A stretch of 64,000 bases of DNA from Streptomyces sp. NBC_00353. GTDB taxonomy: Bacteria; Actinomycetota; Actinomycetes; Streptomycetales; Streptomycetaceae. Shown piece by piece: positions 44,456 through 53,433 of the stretch. The position numbers and the translations under genes are program-made. Each line of letters begins with the position of its first letter. The stretch's first letter is position 1. The notes below the pieces were generated by a model. That model was not told where the DNA came from. It saw nothing but the letters and a program-made list of their open reading frames with translations, and searched no databases. The stretch spans positions 3,038,001 to 3,102,000 of the forward strand of contig NZ_CP107985.1 of NCBI RefSeq assembly GCF_036108815.1, given 5' to 3'.

Positions 44456-45328
44456 TCAATGCCTCTGCAGGAACGACCTGATGTGATTACTGAGTTGCTG
44501 CGGCTGGTCCTCGGGGATCAGCGTGTAACTGTCGGCGATCTCCACCAACTCCCCCTCGGGCAGCAGTTCGGCAAGCCGACGACCGTGCGCCGGTGGCATG
44601 ACCTTGTCCTCGGCCGCCCAGACGACCAGCGCCGGTCGGTGGAATTCGCCCAACCTTGCTGCCCATCCAATGAGTTCGGCCTTCGACGGCACCCCGAGAA
44701 CGTACTTTCGAAGGTCGCGACGGATCTCCGGGTCGGTCCACAGCGGCCGGAACCACGCGTCCATCACCTCGTGCGGCACCGGCCGCCTGCTCATCCGCCC
44801 CCAGGTCATCGGCAGCCGTCGCATCGGCTTCAGCTTCAGCAGCTTGAAGGCGATGTTGAGCCCACCGGGCATCTTGGCAGAGGCGTAGAGATTGGAGCCG
44901 GGCAGTCCGGGCGGGAAGTTGTCGAAGGCCTCGCAGGAGGTGATGACGAGCTTCCCGATCCGCTCATCGCGCCCGTCGGCGACGAGGGCCTGTGCCCCGC
45001 CCCAGTCGTTCATCACCAGGGTGACCTCGGTGAGGTCGAGCGCATCGAGGAACTCCGCAACCAGCCGGGCCACGCCGAGGATCGACAGGTCGGCGTCCGG
45101 CTTCATGGGTCGGCGGTGGCCGCCGAGTGGCAGGGTCGGGACAACACACCGGTGGTCGGAGCGCAGATCGGCGACGACGTGCCGCCACAGCGAGCCGTCC
45201 ATGGCGACTCCATGCAGCAGGACGACGACGGGCCCGTCACCGCCGGTGTCCTGGTACTCGACCGGACCTGCGGAGAGCTGGACCTGGGACGCTTGTGGTA
45301 CCGGCGATGTGCGGGACTGTTCAGCCAT
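44456..45328 (-). CDS. Alpha/beta hydrolase
   Basis: 290 residues from ATG 45328 with GAGGAGAG upstream. The fold is shown by VVVLLHGVAMDGSLWRHV (oxyanion HG motif) and the nucleophile elbow LVMNDWGGAQA, where the nucleophile is Asp rather than Ser. That places it near haloalkane dehalogenases and epoxide hydrolases. The acid is probably in VVWAAEDKVMPPAHG; the final catalytic His is not obvious, since the C-terminal ADSYTLIPEDQPQQL has Tyr-Thr where GHxPxxExP is usual. That could mean loss of activity. Confidence 0.85.
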   Translation of the reverse strand: MAEQSRTSPVPQASQVQLSAGPVEYQDTGGDGPVVVLLHGVAMDGSLWRHVVADLRSDHRCVVPTLPLGGHRRPMKPDADLSILGVARLVAEFLDALDLTEVTLVMNDWGGAQALVADGRDERIGKLVITSCEAFDNFPPGLPGSNLYASAKMPGGLNIAFKLLKLKPMRRLPMTWGRMSRRPVPHEVMDAWFRPLWTDPEIRRDLRKYVLGVPSKAELIGWAARLGEFHRPALVVWAAEDKVMPPAHGRRLAELLPEGELVEIADSYTLIPEDQPQQLSNHIRSFLQRH

Positions 45329-45426
45329 GCCGTGTGCACTCTCCTCGGTTGCCGACGGGCAGGGTGGCGTGCAGCCCCGAACCTACGCCCGTGGCGTACG
45401 CGGGACTGCACGCCTACGCCCTGCGC

Positions 45427-45745
45427 TCACAACTCGCCCGTGTCCAGGTCCAGATCGAACGGCCCCGGAAGGTGCAACACGGTCCCGAACGGGTGCGGCC
45501 CGTCCACCCGCGTGTACCCCGACCCTCCGGGCTCGGCGAACAGGGTGACGCTCCGTTCCACCCGGCCGACAAGCAGTTACAGCAGCGCCCCGTACTCGGC
45601 ATACCGTTTCCGCTTCACAACCCGGTCCGTTTCCGCATCGGATTCGCTGGTCACCTCGACCACGAGCAGCGTCTGATCGGGCGGCAGCGCACCCGCACCG
45701 TTCCCGTCCGCAGCCGGTACGACGGCGATGTCGTGGGCAGGTCTC
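45427..45745 (-). pseudogene. Uma2-family endonuclease-like protein, broken
   Basis: Reading leftward, the frame gives AHDIAVVPAADG, TLLVVEVTSESDAETDR, KRKRYAEYGALL, then TAA at 45577-45579, then LLVGRVERSVTLFAEPGG and DLDLDTGEL before TGA at 45427. Uma2 proteins (PD-(D/E)XK fold) have a Tyr at the TAA position (PLYLLVD), so a single TAC to TAA change explains the stop. The catalytic EVTSES is kept, but the N-terminal half of the gene is absent. Confidence 0.75.
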
Positions 45746-45873
45746 TCGCCACCGTTAGGATTCTTACAGCGAACGGGTGTTGCCCTTTGGGCGCGGGGCG
45801 GGCATCGGCCCTCTCCACCGACAACGCCCGGTCAGCACGTCACATCGGCCAGATCCGAGCAGGTGAACTTCCC

Positions 45874-48327
45874 ATGGGCGACGCCTTCGGTTCCAACAGC
45901 CCCCTGCGCCTCGTTGGTCCTCGTGCGTCCCGCAGACCGGTTGCCCCGGACAGTAACGACGGGCCGGGCGGGTCCGATCCGGTGGGATGGTTGCGGAGTC
46001 TGGGGGCGCAGGAGCTGCGACGACTCCTCGATGCACGACCCGACGCAGCGGTGGCACCGGACCCGCGGTCGCTCGGCGAGCTCGCGGAGCGCCTGCAGCG
46101 CATCGGGTCGGTGGTGGATGCCCTGAACAAGCTGCCGCTCCCTTGTCTGCAGCTGGCCCAGGCGCTTGCGGCCCTGCCGCAGCCGGCCTCCCGCACGGCC
46201 TTGGAGACGTTGCTCGGCACGGACGCCCGGGGCATCTCCGCCGCGCTGGACACCCTCACCGCCCATGCCCTCGTCTGGCCGGACCTGGCAGGCCGACTGC
46301 ACATGGCTCCGGCGCTGCGCGGCGCGTGGGAGTCCCCGCTCGGTCTCGGTCAGGGCGTGGCCGAGCTGTTGGCCGCCGTCCCGTCGGCAGAGCTCGGTAA
46401 GACGGCCGCCAGGCTGGGACTCAAGCCCGGTACTCGGCGGCAGGACCGTCTCGACGCAATCGTGGCGCATCACCAGGACCCGCAGATCATGCTTGCCCTT
46501 CTGGCCTCGGCACCGCCGAGTGCCAACGCGGCGCTGACCCGGTTCCTCGACCCAGAGGAGTATCACGGAGCCGGCCGGTCGGGGGCCGGCGAACGCTGGC
46601 TGCTGGAGCGGGCGCTGATCGTGGTGGACCAGTGGGGGCACGGCCCCGTTCACGTGCCCGCCGAAGTGAGGATCGCGCAGTACGGTCCGGACTGGCACGC
46701 CTCGTTCGACTCGCAGCCGCCGAAACCGGCCCTTGCAGCGGTGACCGAGGACGAGATCGAGCGTGAGGCCGCAGCCGCGAGCACCTCCTTCGCCGGCCAG
46801 GCCGCGGTACTTCTCGCCCGGTGCGCGGAGCGCCCTGTGGCGGCCCTCAAGTCCGGAGGCGTCGGCGCACGTGAACTGGCCCGTCTGGGCAAGGACAGCG
46901 GGTCCGAGGAAGCGGTGGTGCGGCTGGTGCTGGAGTGTGCGTACGCGGCCGGCCTGGTCGAGTACGAGGGCACGGTCCTGGCCGTGACCGATGCTTACGA
47001 CGTGTGGGCCTCATGGGAGCCCGCGGAACGGCTCGTCCTGCTGCTGCGTGCCTGGTGGCTGCTCGGACTCACCCCGACCGGATCCCGCGACGAGGACGGC
47101 AAGGCGCTGCCCGCGGTACGCCGGGCGGCACACTGTACCGGGTGTGCGACGGCACGGCAGGGAGTGCTGGACGCCGCGGCCTCCCTTCCGCCCGGCCATG
47201 GCGCGCGGGCGGTTGTCGACCTCGGCTCGTCGGTATCCTGGTTCCGTCCGCTCGCCGACGAACTCCCTTATGATGCCACCCCGTTTGCCTCGGTAACCCG
47301 GGAGACCGAACTGCTCGGGACCGTCGCCCGGGGCGCGCTGACCCCGCTGGGCGCGGCCCTGCTGGGCCAGGACCCGGCAGCCCTTCGCGACCACGCCCGA
47401 CGGCTGCTGCCCGACGCAACCGACCGCGCCCGCATCGGCGCCGACCTCACCGCCGTGGTGACCGGCACTCCAACTGCCCGGCTGGCGACACTCCTGGACT
47501 CCCTTGCCGACCGGGAAACCCGGTCGGCCGCCTCGGTCTGGCGGTTCAGCCCTGCATCGCTGCGCCGAGCGCTGGACGCGGGACACACCCCTGACCGGAT
47601 CGAGGCAGATCTCCGCAAGGTGACGGACGCCGCTCTGCCCCAGGCACTGAGCTACCTGATCACGGACGCAGCCCGACGCCACGGCCGCATCCGGCTCGCC
47701 CCGGCCGCCTGTGTCCTGGTCAGCGAGGACACAGCGCTGCTCGTCGAGGTGGCCGCACATCGCGAGCTGACCCACCTGGGGCTGCGTTCCGTCGCCCCGA
47801 CCGTGCTTCTGTGCCGCGCGGAGCCCGACGCAGCACTGGCAGCCCTGCGCGCTACCGGATACTCGCCGGTGGCAACGGCCGACGACGGATCCGTTCGGGT
47901 GGAGCGGCCGGGGCGGCGGCGCGTGTCCCGGCCCGCCGCCGCGACCGTCAGCCCCACCGTGCCTGCATCCCGCAGAAGGCCGCCGGACGCGGGCCGGACC
48001 GCCGATCTGGCGGCCCGGCTGCTGGCGGCCCCCGACCATGCGCCGCGGCCGTGCCCCGGTACGGGAGTCCCCTACGGGACCGACACCGAGGAGATCCTGG
48101 ACAGCAGTACCGATGCGCTGACCCTGGCTGACGTGCGCCAGCTCGCGTACGCCATCGACGAGGGCGAGCCCATCACCATCGAGTACATCGCGGCGTCCGG
48201 GGGCCGGACCGTCCGCACCGTGAGCGAACTCGACTTCGATCCGCCCTATCTCTACGGCTACTGCCATCTGCGCCAGGACAACCGGGTATTCACCATCTCC
48301 CGCATCCAGGCCGTCCTGCCGGCCTGA
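45874..48327 (+). CDS. Helicase-C-associated/WYL-like large protein
   Basis: 817 residues from ATG 45874. The middle carries the helicase-C-terminal-like domain seen in XPB-related proteins (ALSYLITDAARRHGRIRLAP then ACVLVSEDTALLVEVAAHRE), and the last 80 residues form a WYL-type module (LAYAIDEGEPITIEYIAASG, then VSELDFDPPYLYGYCHLRQD). The N-terminal half is helical, with repeated winged-helix-like segments (LLGTDARGISAALDTLTAHA). No Walker motifs are present, so it is not an ATPase itself. WYL domains sense ligands in DNA-damage and defence regulators. This protein is widely conserved in actinobacteria, so a core role is as likely as defence. Confidence 0.8.
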   Translation: MGDAFGSNSPLRLVGPRASRRPVAPDSNDGPGGSDPVGWLRSLGAQELRRLLDARPDAAVAPDPRSLGELAERLQRIGSVVDALNKLPLPCLQLAQALAALPQPASRTALETLLGTDARGISAALDTLTAHALVWPDLAGRLHMAPALRGAWESPLGLGQGVAELLAAVPSAELGKTAARLGLKPGTRRQDRLDAIVAHHQDPQIMLALLASAPPSANAALTRFLDPEEYHGAGRSGAGERWLLERALIVVDQWGHGPVHVPAEVRIAQYGPDWHASFDSQPPKPALAAVTEDEIEREAAAASTSFAGQAAVLLARCAERPVAALKSGGVGARELARLGKDSGSEEAVVRLVLECAYAAGLVEYEGTVLAVTDAYDVWASWEPAERLVLLLRAWWLLGLTPTGSRDEDGKALPAVRRAAHCTGCATARQGVLDAAASLPPGHGARAVVDLGSSVSWFRPLADELPYDATPFASVTRETELLGTVARGALTPLGAALLGQDPAALRDHARRLLPDATDRARIGADLTAVVTGTPTARLATLLDSLADRETRSAASVWRFSPASLRRALDAGHTPDRIEADLRKVTDAALPQALSYLITDAARRHGRIRLAPAACVLVSEDTALLVEVAAHRELTHLGLRSVAPTVLLCRAEPDAALAALRATGYSPVATADDGSVRVERPGRRRVSRPAAATVSPTVPASRRRPPDAGRTADLAARLLAAPDHAPRPCPGTGVPYGTDTEEILDSSTDALTLADVRQLAYAIDEGEPITIEYIAASGGRTVRTVSELDFDPPYLYGYCHLRQDNRVFTISRIQAVLPA

Positions 48328-48349
48328 GTGCGGAACGCCGCCGCCTCGG

Positions 48350-48814
48350 TCAGTACAGCAGGTCCAGTTCGGCGCGGACCGTCTTGCCCGGCTGTACGCG
48401 GTCCAGCACCGCCCACCGGTCGGCCAGCGCCTCGACCAGGATCAGCCCGTGCCCGTTGCCGGAACCGGGCGTTGGCGCCACCAGCTCCCCCGGCCCCGGC
48501 GGGCGCCGCTCGCCCCGGGTGTCCGTGACCTCGATCCGCAGGACGCCGAGCGTGCGTCCGTCGCCCGCAGCGTGGACGATCCTCAACTCGAAGTCCCGGC
48601 CCGGCACCCGGCCGTGCGTGACCGCGTTCGCCGCCAGCTCGGCGACGATCAGCGCAGCGGTCTCGGACGCGTCACCGCCGTACGGGACGCCCCAGTCGTT
48701 CAGTTGGTGCAGGGCAAGCTTTCGGGCGAGCCGGGCGCCGCGCGGCGTGGAGCTGAATCGCTGCACGAACACACGGACGGTAACGGGAAGCTGGGGGGCC
48801 GAGGGTGCATCCAT
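48350..48814 (-). CDS. HSP90-like ATPase (anti-sigma-factor type) of an XRE/DUF397 locus
   Basis: 154 residues from ATG 48814. The GHKL fold is shown by IVAELAANAVTHG (N box), VLRIEVTDTRGE (G1) and GNGHGLILVEALADRWAV (G2). Its N terminus RFSSTPRGARLARKLALHQL is typical of the Streptomyces ATP-binding proteins that accompany XRE and DUF397 genes, as in the abaA and whiJ-type loci that affect development and antibiotic production. It is divergent from the XRE gene with a perfect 10-base dyad in the 157-base gap. Confidence 0.88.
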   Translation of the reverse strand: MDAPSAPQLPVTVRVFVQRFSSTPRGARLARKLALHQLNDWGVPYGGDASETAALIVAELAANAVTHGRVPGRDFELRIVHAAGDGRTLGVLRIEVTDTRGERRPPGPGELVAPTPGSGNGHGLILVEALADRWAVLDRVQPGKTVRAELDLLY

Positions 48815-48858
48815 GCGCCCACCGTGTCGGACGTCAGACCCCTCCCACCAGCTCACAA

Positions 48859-48885
48859 ACTCGTACGCTGAGTCGGCGTACGAGT
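48859..48885. promoter_or_regulatory. Operator-like dyad of the XRE/ATPase locus
   Basis: ACTCGTACGC (48859-48868), spacer TGAGTCG, GCGTACGAGT (48876-48885): perfect ten-base arms. The XRE protein encoded next to it is the natural candidate ligand. Confidence 0.7.
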
Positions 48886-48971
48886 GCAACGGGTCGACAG
48901 TACGCGTAACAGTCAGTGACCATAGGTGAGTTGCTGACCGGGAACAGGCGGGCACGGGAGGTGGCCGGGAC

Positions 48972-49835
48972 ATGACGGACGGCGCGGGTGGCACGGGCGG
49001 CACGGGCGGCACGACGGGTGCGGACGGGGAGCCGGAGCCTTCGGACGGTCTGAAGGCGTTCGGCGAGGTGGTCAAGGTCTTCCGTAAGCGGGCGCGGCTC
49101 ACGCAGGAGGAGTTCGCCCCCAGGGTGCGGTACTCGGTGCCGACGGTCGCCTCGATCGAACAGGGGCGCCGGTTCCCACCGCCCGCGTTCGTGGACCGGG
49201 CGGAGGAGGTATTGGATGCGTTCGGCGTGATCAAGGCTGCGGCGAAGCACTTGTCGCGGCAGCGGGGGTTGGCGAAGTGGTTCCACCACTGGGCGCAGCT
49301 TGAGGCAGACGCAGCGATTCTGTACACGTACGAATGTCGTTTGATTCCCGGCCTGTTGCAGACCGAGGCGTACGCGCGAGCAGTGTTCGTGGACCAACTC
49401 CCCCCACTGGGGGACGAACAGATCGAGGCTCGGATGGCCGCCCGGGTCGCGCGGATGGCTCTTCTGACGGAGCGGCCGAACACCGCGTACAGCTTCATCC
49501 TCGAAGAGCACCTGTTCCTGCGCCGCACCGGTGGAGTCGAGGTGTCCCGCAAGCTGATCCATCACATCCTCCTGCTGGCTCAACTCCGCAACGTGGAAGT
49601 GCAGATCATGCCGCTCGTACAGGAAAATCACGCGGGTCTGCACGGACCCATGCAGCTCTTGGAGACCCCGGAGCACAAGTGGTTCGGCTATGGCGAAGGA
49701 CAGGAGAGCGGCCACTTCCATACCGACCCGGCAGTCGTCAGCACGCTCCAGATGCGTTATGCCAGGATGCGTTCACAGGCTCTCTCCCTGGAGGACTCGA
49801 TGAGCCTGTTGGAGCGGATGCGAGGAGCAGCATGA
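48972..49835 (+). CDS. XRE regulator with DUF5753 (Scr1/WhiJ-like)
   Basis: 287 residues from ATG 48972, preceded by GGAGG. After a Gly/Thr-rich start, the helix-turn-helix occupies residues about 30-85 (RARLTQEEFAPRVRYSVPTV, ASIEQGRRFPPPAF). DUF5753 follows: EADAAILYTYECRLIPGLLQ, TEAYARAVF and the C-terminal QENHAGLHGPMQLLE. It overlaps the DUF397 gene by four bases (ATGA), so the two are made together. Such pairs regulate development and secondary metabolism, and one pair (SCO4441/SCO4442, Scr1/Scr2) was described as toxin-antitoxin-like. Confidence 0.92.
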   Translation: MTDGAGGTGGTGGTTGADGEPEPSDGLKAFGEVVKVFRKRARLTQEEFAPRVRYSVPTVASIEQGRRFPPPAFVDRAEEVLDAFGVIKAAAKHLSRQRGLAKWFHHWAQLEADAAILYTYECRLIPGLLQTEAYARAVFVDQLPPLGDEQIEARMAARVARMALLTERPNTAYSFILEEHLFLRRTGGVEVSRKLIHHILLLAQLRNVEVQIMPLVQENHAGLHGPMQLLETPEHKWFGYGEGQESGHFHTDPAVVSTLQMRYARMRSQALSLEDSMSLLERMRGAA

Positions 49836-50017
49836 GCACCACAGACTTGGCATGGTTCAAGAGCAGCTACAGCAGCGGTTCCGGCGACTCCTGCGTAGAG
49901 ATCGCTGCCTGCCCCGACACCGTCCACGTCCGGGATTCCAAGAACGAAGAAGGACCACAGCTCACCCTCTCTCCCGCCGCCTGGACCGGCTTCGTCGCCT
50001 ACGCCGCCCGAGCCTGA
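49832..50017 (+). CDS. DUF397 small protein
   Basis: 61 residues from ATG 49832, translationally coupled to the XRE gene. DUF397 hallmarks are WFKSSYSSGSGDSCVEIA, VHVRDSK and the ending AAWTGFVAYAA. These small acidic proteins partner with the adjacent XRE regulator, as in BldB-type and Scr2 systems. Its start is unambiguous because of the coupling. Confidence 0.95.
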   Translation: MSTTDLAWFKSSYSSGSGDSCVEIAACPDTVHVRDSKNEEGPQLTLSPAAWTGFVAYAARA

Positions 50018-50260
50018 GGTTACCTACGGCAGGTACCTCGTCCCGCTGGACCGACCGGCCCGGGACAGTTGCACAGATCACGTTTCGGCAGCGTGCCTGC
50101 GGCCCCGCCGCACCTTGATAGCGTCGCTCCCGCGATTGCGGACCGTTCCCCGCCGGGGTCGTCGCCGCGCCCGTACGGCCGGTCCATGACGGACGGCCGA
50201 CGAGGGCGGGGCGTGCTGACGCACGGGGACGTACGTGGCAAGGACGAAGAGGGCCGACGC

Positions 50261-52681
50261 ATGAGCCTCGCGCAGTTGCACTACACCTCTGCCTCGGCGG
50301 GGGAAGACGGGGTCGGCGCACGGTTCACGGCGGTCGGTGGCGGCATACCCACGCCGGTGCTGACCGAGGCGGAGCAGCTGCTCGGTTACGAGCCTCCGGC
50401 CGGGGCGCCGTACCGTCCGACCGCCGCTGAACTCCGTTCCTTTCCCGAGACGTTCAGCTTCAGCGCGCTCTCCGACGGCAGCCATCTACTGAGCCGCACC
50501 GTGGCACTCGGAGGTTCCGGCGCCGGTCACTTCCACGCGCATGCGGTGCATCTTCCTGCCGGCACGCGCCTGCCGGGCGACGCGCTCCCCATCACGGCGT
50601 GGCGGTCGCCGAGGTGGGCATCGACCACGCCCGACGGCGGTACGCCGGACCGCATATCGGCCCTCCCCGCCTCGGCCGCCTTCGGGCAGGAGGCGCTCAA
50701 CGACTTCGCGGTCTCCCGCAGCCCCTGGCTCGCGACGGTCTTCGCCGATCTGCGCAGGGTGAGCGAGAAACCGTCGTCGGCGCAGATCGTCCTCGTGGAG
50801 CGGCAGAGCGCGGACGTGGCCCGGTGGATCGCGCTGGCCGGAGCCGTACTCCCGCCGGAGGACGCACACCGGCTGACGTTCACCACGTACACCCGCCGCC
50901 CGGCGCACTCCCCGCACCAGGTGATCGGCGTACTGCCGGACGACGCACACGAGCTGACCGGCCCGGGCTTCCGTGTGCACGCATGCGCCGGCCGCGCTCC
51001 GGAGGGGCCGGTGGACGATGCCTGGGCGGAGACGGTGGCCCGGATCTGGCGCAGCCGCGCACCGGAACTGTTCCGGGCAGCTGCCGGGCTGCCCGGCGAA
51101 CCCTTCGCCGCCGGACCGCTCGCCTTCACCGCACTGCACGCGGGCATCGCGCTCGGCCCCAACGGGCGTGCTGCGGCCGCCGATTGGGCTGCCGAGAGGC
51201 CGTACGCGCTGGACGAGCAGCAGGCGCACCGGCTGACCACCGCACTCGCGGCACCGGCCGACGACCGTACCGCCGCCGAGTCGGCGTCGGTCGCCCGGCT
51301 GCTGGCGGCGCTCGAAGGACGTGCCCCTGCCACCGCCACGGCACCGCTCGCCGCACTACTGGTGACGGAGGCGGTGCGGCGCAGCGACATCGTGCTCGCG
51401 CTCCCGCCACGCTCGGCGTTCGCCGAACCCGCCGCCGTGAAGCAGCTGGCCTCGGATCTCGGTCCGGCCCTGCTCGCCGAGCTCACCTCGGAAACGACGG
51501 AATCCACGGTCGGGGAGACCATCGGGCGCCAGGTGCAGCTGCTCCGGATCGCCCGGCTGCTCGACATGGATCTGATGGACCAACTTCCTTCCGTCGCCCG
51601 GCACATGGCTCGGACTCTGCTTGCTGCTCCGGCGCCGGACAGCGGCCACGCACTGCTCGATCTCCTGGACGAACAGTTCGACGTCCGCACGGCGCTCCTC
51701 GGCGAACTCGACCAACTCGCCCTGACCGCCCCCTCCGCCGCCGAAGAACTCCTCACCCGCGTCGCCCTCCCCTTCACCGGCGCGCAGGCACTGCCGCATC
51801 TGCGGATGTGCGCCGAGGCACCCCGCGCGAAGGAGCAGGGCTCCGACCGCATCATGGCGCTGCACACGGTGCTGCGAGCCGCCGGGTTCTCGCCCTTCGC
51901 CGAGCCGCTGGTACTGCGTACCGCCGTCGGCCTGATCTGGGGCGATGCCACCCCGACGGCGGGCGAGGCACGGCTCCTCCTCGGCGAGTCCGGCTCCGAC
52001 TCCCACCGGACGGCCGGTACGTGGTCACACCTCGTCGCCGCCGCACTCTCCGCGCCTTCCGACGACGCTGAGGCCGCCGAACTCGCCCACGATCTGCTGC
52101 GCTGCTTCCCCCAGGAGATCGACGCACGGGGCCGCGGTGCACTGCAGCTGCTGGAGTTCGCCCGCGACATCAGGTCCGGCGAGTCGGCGCCCGGCTGGCC
52201 CGACCGAGCAAAGGCTCTGCGCGCCCGCGCCGAGCCGGTGGAACCCACTGTGCTGGAGCACGCCTACGGCACCCTTGCGCACAGCCTGCTCGCGCCGGAC
52301 CGCCCTGAGGCGGAGCTGTACGCATTCGTGCACAGCGACGACCCGGATCTGATCGCGGCCTACGGCAGGGCCGCCCGCCACGACACCGTCCTGGCCCGAC
52401 TGCGGGCCGAACCGGCGTACGTGGCCGACTGTTTCACCGTCTGGACCTCCCACCCGCACGCGGGCCGGGCCTGGAGCGAAACCGGGGCCGCACTGCTGGA
52501 GGAGGTGCTGCGTCCCGTGGTACGCGACCTGTCGGGCAGCGAGATCGCGGCGGTGGAGAAGGCCGCCGAACACACGGGCAGCAGCCGCACAGCGGAGGCG
52601 TTCCGGGCCTGGCGCCGCCGGCCAGGCACCCTCGGCAGGCGACTGGGAAGCCGGCTGGCGGCACGGGTGCGACGGTTCTAG
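50261..52681 (+). CDS. GTPase-associated protein 1 (GAP1)-like
   Basis: 806 residues from ATG 50261 with GAGGG upstream. The N-terminal domain begins MSLAQLHYTSASAGEDG and includes ITAWRSPRWASTTPDGG and FTTYTRRPAHSPHQVIG, matching GAP1-N2; helical middle and C-terminal regions follow (GAP1-M and GAP1-C by length). Aravind's group linked this family to NTP-dependent conflict systems with a dedicated GTPase. No GTPase, VWA or protease partner is visible on either side here; the neighbours are the DUF397 gene and a short acidic protein. It could therefore be an orphan or act with distant partners. Confidence 0.8.
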   Translation: MSLAQLHYTSASAGEDGVGARFTAVGGGIPTPVLTEAEQLLGYEPPAGAPYRPTAAELRSFPETFSFSALSDGSHLLSRTVALGGSGAGHFHAHAVHLPAGTRLPGDALPITAWRSPRWASTTPDGGTPDRISALPASAAFGQEALNDFAVSRSPWLATVFADLRRVSEKPSSAQIVLVERQSADVARWIALAGAVLPPEDAHRLTFTTYTRRPAHSPHQVIGVLPDDAHELTGPGFRVHACAGRAPEGPVDDAWAETVARIWRSRAPELFRAAAGLPGEPFAAGPLAFTALHAGIALGPNGRAAAADWAAERPYALDEQQAHRLTTALAAPADDRTAAESASVARLLAALEGRAPATATAPLAALLVTEAVRRSDIVLALPPRSAFAEPAAVKQLASDLGPALLAELTSETTESTVGETIGRQVQLLRIARLLDMDLMDQLPSVARHMARTLLAAPAPDSGHALLDLLDEQFDVRTALLGELDQLALTAPSAAEELLTRVALPFTGAQALPHLRMCAEAPRAKEQGSDRIMALHTVLRAAGFSPFAEPLVLRTAVGLIWGDATPTAGEARLLLGESGSDSHRTAGTWSHLVAAALSAPSDDAEAAELAHDLLRCFPQEIDARGRGALQLLEFARDIRSGESAPGWPDRAKALRARAEPVEPTVLEHAYGTLAHSLLAPDRPEAELYAFVHSDDPDLIAAYGRAARHDTVLARLRAEPAYVADCFTVWTSHPHAGRAWSETGAALLEEVLRPVVRDLSGSEIAAVEKAAEHTGSSRTAEAFRAWRRRPGTLGRRLGSRLAARVRRF

Positions 52682-52711
52682 CCGGGTCCCGGCCTCGCTG
52701 CGGATCCCCGG

Positions 52712-53236
52712 CTACCCCTCGTCGTCCTCGTCGTCCTCGTCGGAGTCGCCCAGTACGTCGGAGAGGTGCTGGACAATGGGGTTGCCCAGCTCGTCTTCGG
52801 TGGTGAACAGTCCGTGCACGGCGCCCATCGGATAGATGGCCTCCTCCGTGTCCTCTCCGGGCAACCCCACGCAGGGGTCGTCGATGACCCCTGACGGATC
52901 CGCCTCCCCGAACAGGGACGGCAGTTCGGCGCCCTTCACGGCGAACGGCTCGAACTTCCACACCGCTCCCTGGGTGCGGCAGACCACTTCCCCGATGTAC
53001 CAGCACGCCCCCTGAAGAAATGCGTCGCGTCGCGCGGTGAGGGTCTCAGCGTCGCTGTCGTACCGGCTGCGGATGAGATCTTCCAGCGCGTCCAGGGACC
53101 GGGGGGAGAAGTCCCATGCCTCGGGGGTGCTGGTGGCCTCGGCCCAGTGCTCGAAGCCCTGGGCGCGTTCGGTCAGCCACGCCGACAGGTCGGGGTGGGT
53201 CTGCGGGTCGATGCTGTGGTCTGCGCGATCAGCCAT
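52712..53236 (-). CDS. Acidic protein of unknown function
   Basis: 174 residues from ATG 53236. Cytoplasmic by sequence, with a strongly acidic tail (LGDSDEDDEDDEG). Recognisable text is HPDLSAWLTERAQGFEHWAE and DAFLQGACWYIGEVVCRTQG. It is found as a free-standing Streptomyces hypothetical; I cannot name a domain. It ends close to the GAP1-like gene (convergent) and is divergent from the surface-anchored putative nuclease. An immunity role for that protein is possible on position and acidity only. Confidence 0.7.
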   Translation of the reverse strand: MADRADHSIDPQTHPDLSAWLTERAQGFEHWAEATSTPEAWDFSPRSLDALEDLIRSRYDSDAETLTARRDAFLQGACWYIGEVVCRTQGAVWKFEPFAVKGAELPSLFGEADPSGVIDDPCVGLPGEDTEEAIYPMGAVHGLFTTEDELGNPIVQHLSDVLGDSDEDDEDDEG

Positions 53237-53347
53237 GCCGCCCACTGTAGACAGCCACTCGGACAGTGGAATGAACTGTCCTTCCTGTCACACCAGTTGA
53301 CACGCCGAACCTCAACAACCCGTTGTATCAGCCGGCACATGAAGCTC

Positions 53348-53394
53348 TAGGGTGTGGGGCTGGACGGTGGCAAGCACGGGGGCCCCACCGTCCA
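53348..53394 (+). promoter_or_regulatory. Promoter-like box and leader hairpin of the surface protein gene
   Basis: TAGGGT at 53348-53353 could be a -10 box (a weak TTGTAT lies 19 bases before it). TGGACGGTGG (53361-53370) pairs perfectly with CCACCGTCCA (53385-53394), which would put a ten-base-pair hairpin in the leader about 40 bases before the start codon. Confidence 0.4.
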
Positions 53395-53433
53395 ACTCCA
53401 TGTCCCATGAGCCCCCCACAGGGACAGACACAC

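Noticed and set aside
45127..45873. Long N-terminal extension of the helicase-C/WYL-like protein
   Set aside because: This rightward frame crosses the hydrolase promoter and the Uma2 pseudogene; its composition is shadow-like and a better ATG is at 45874.
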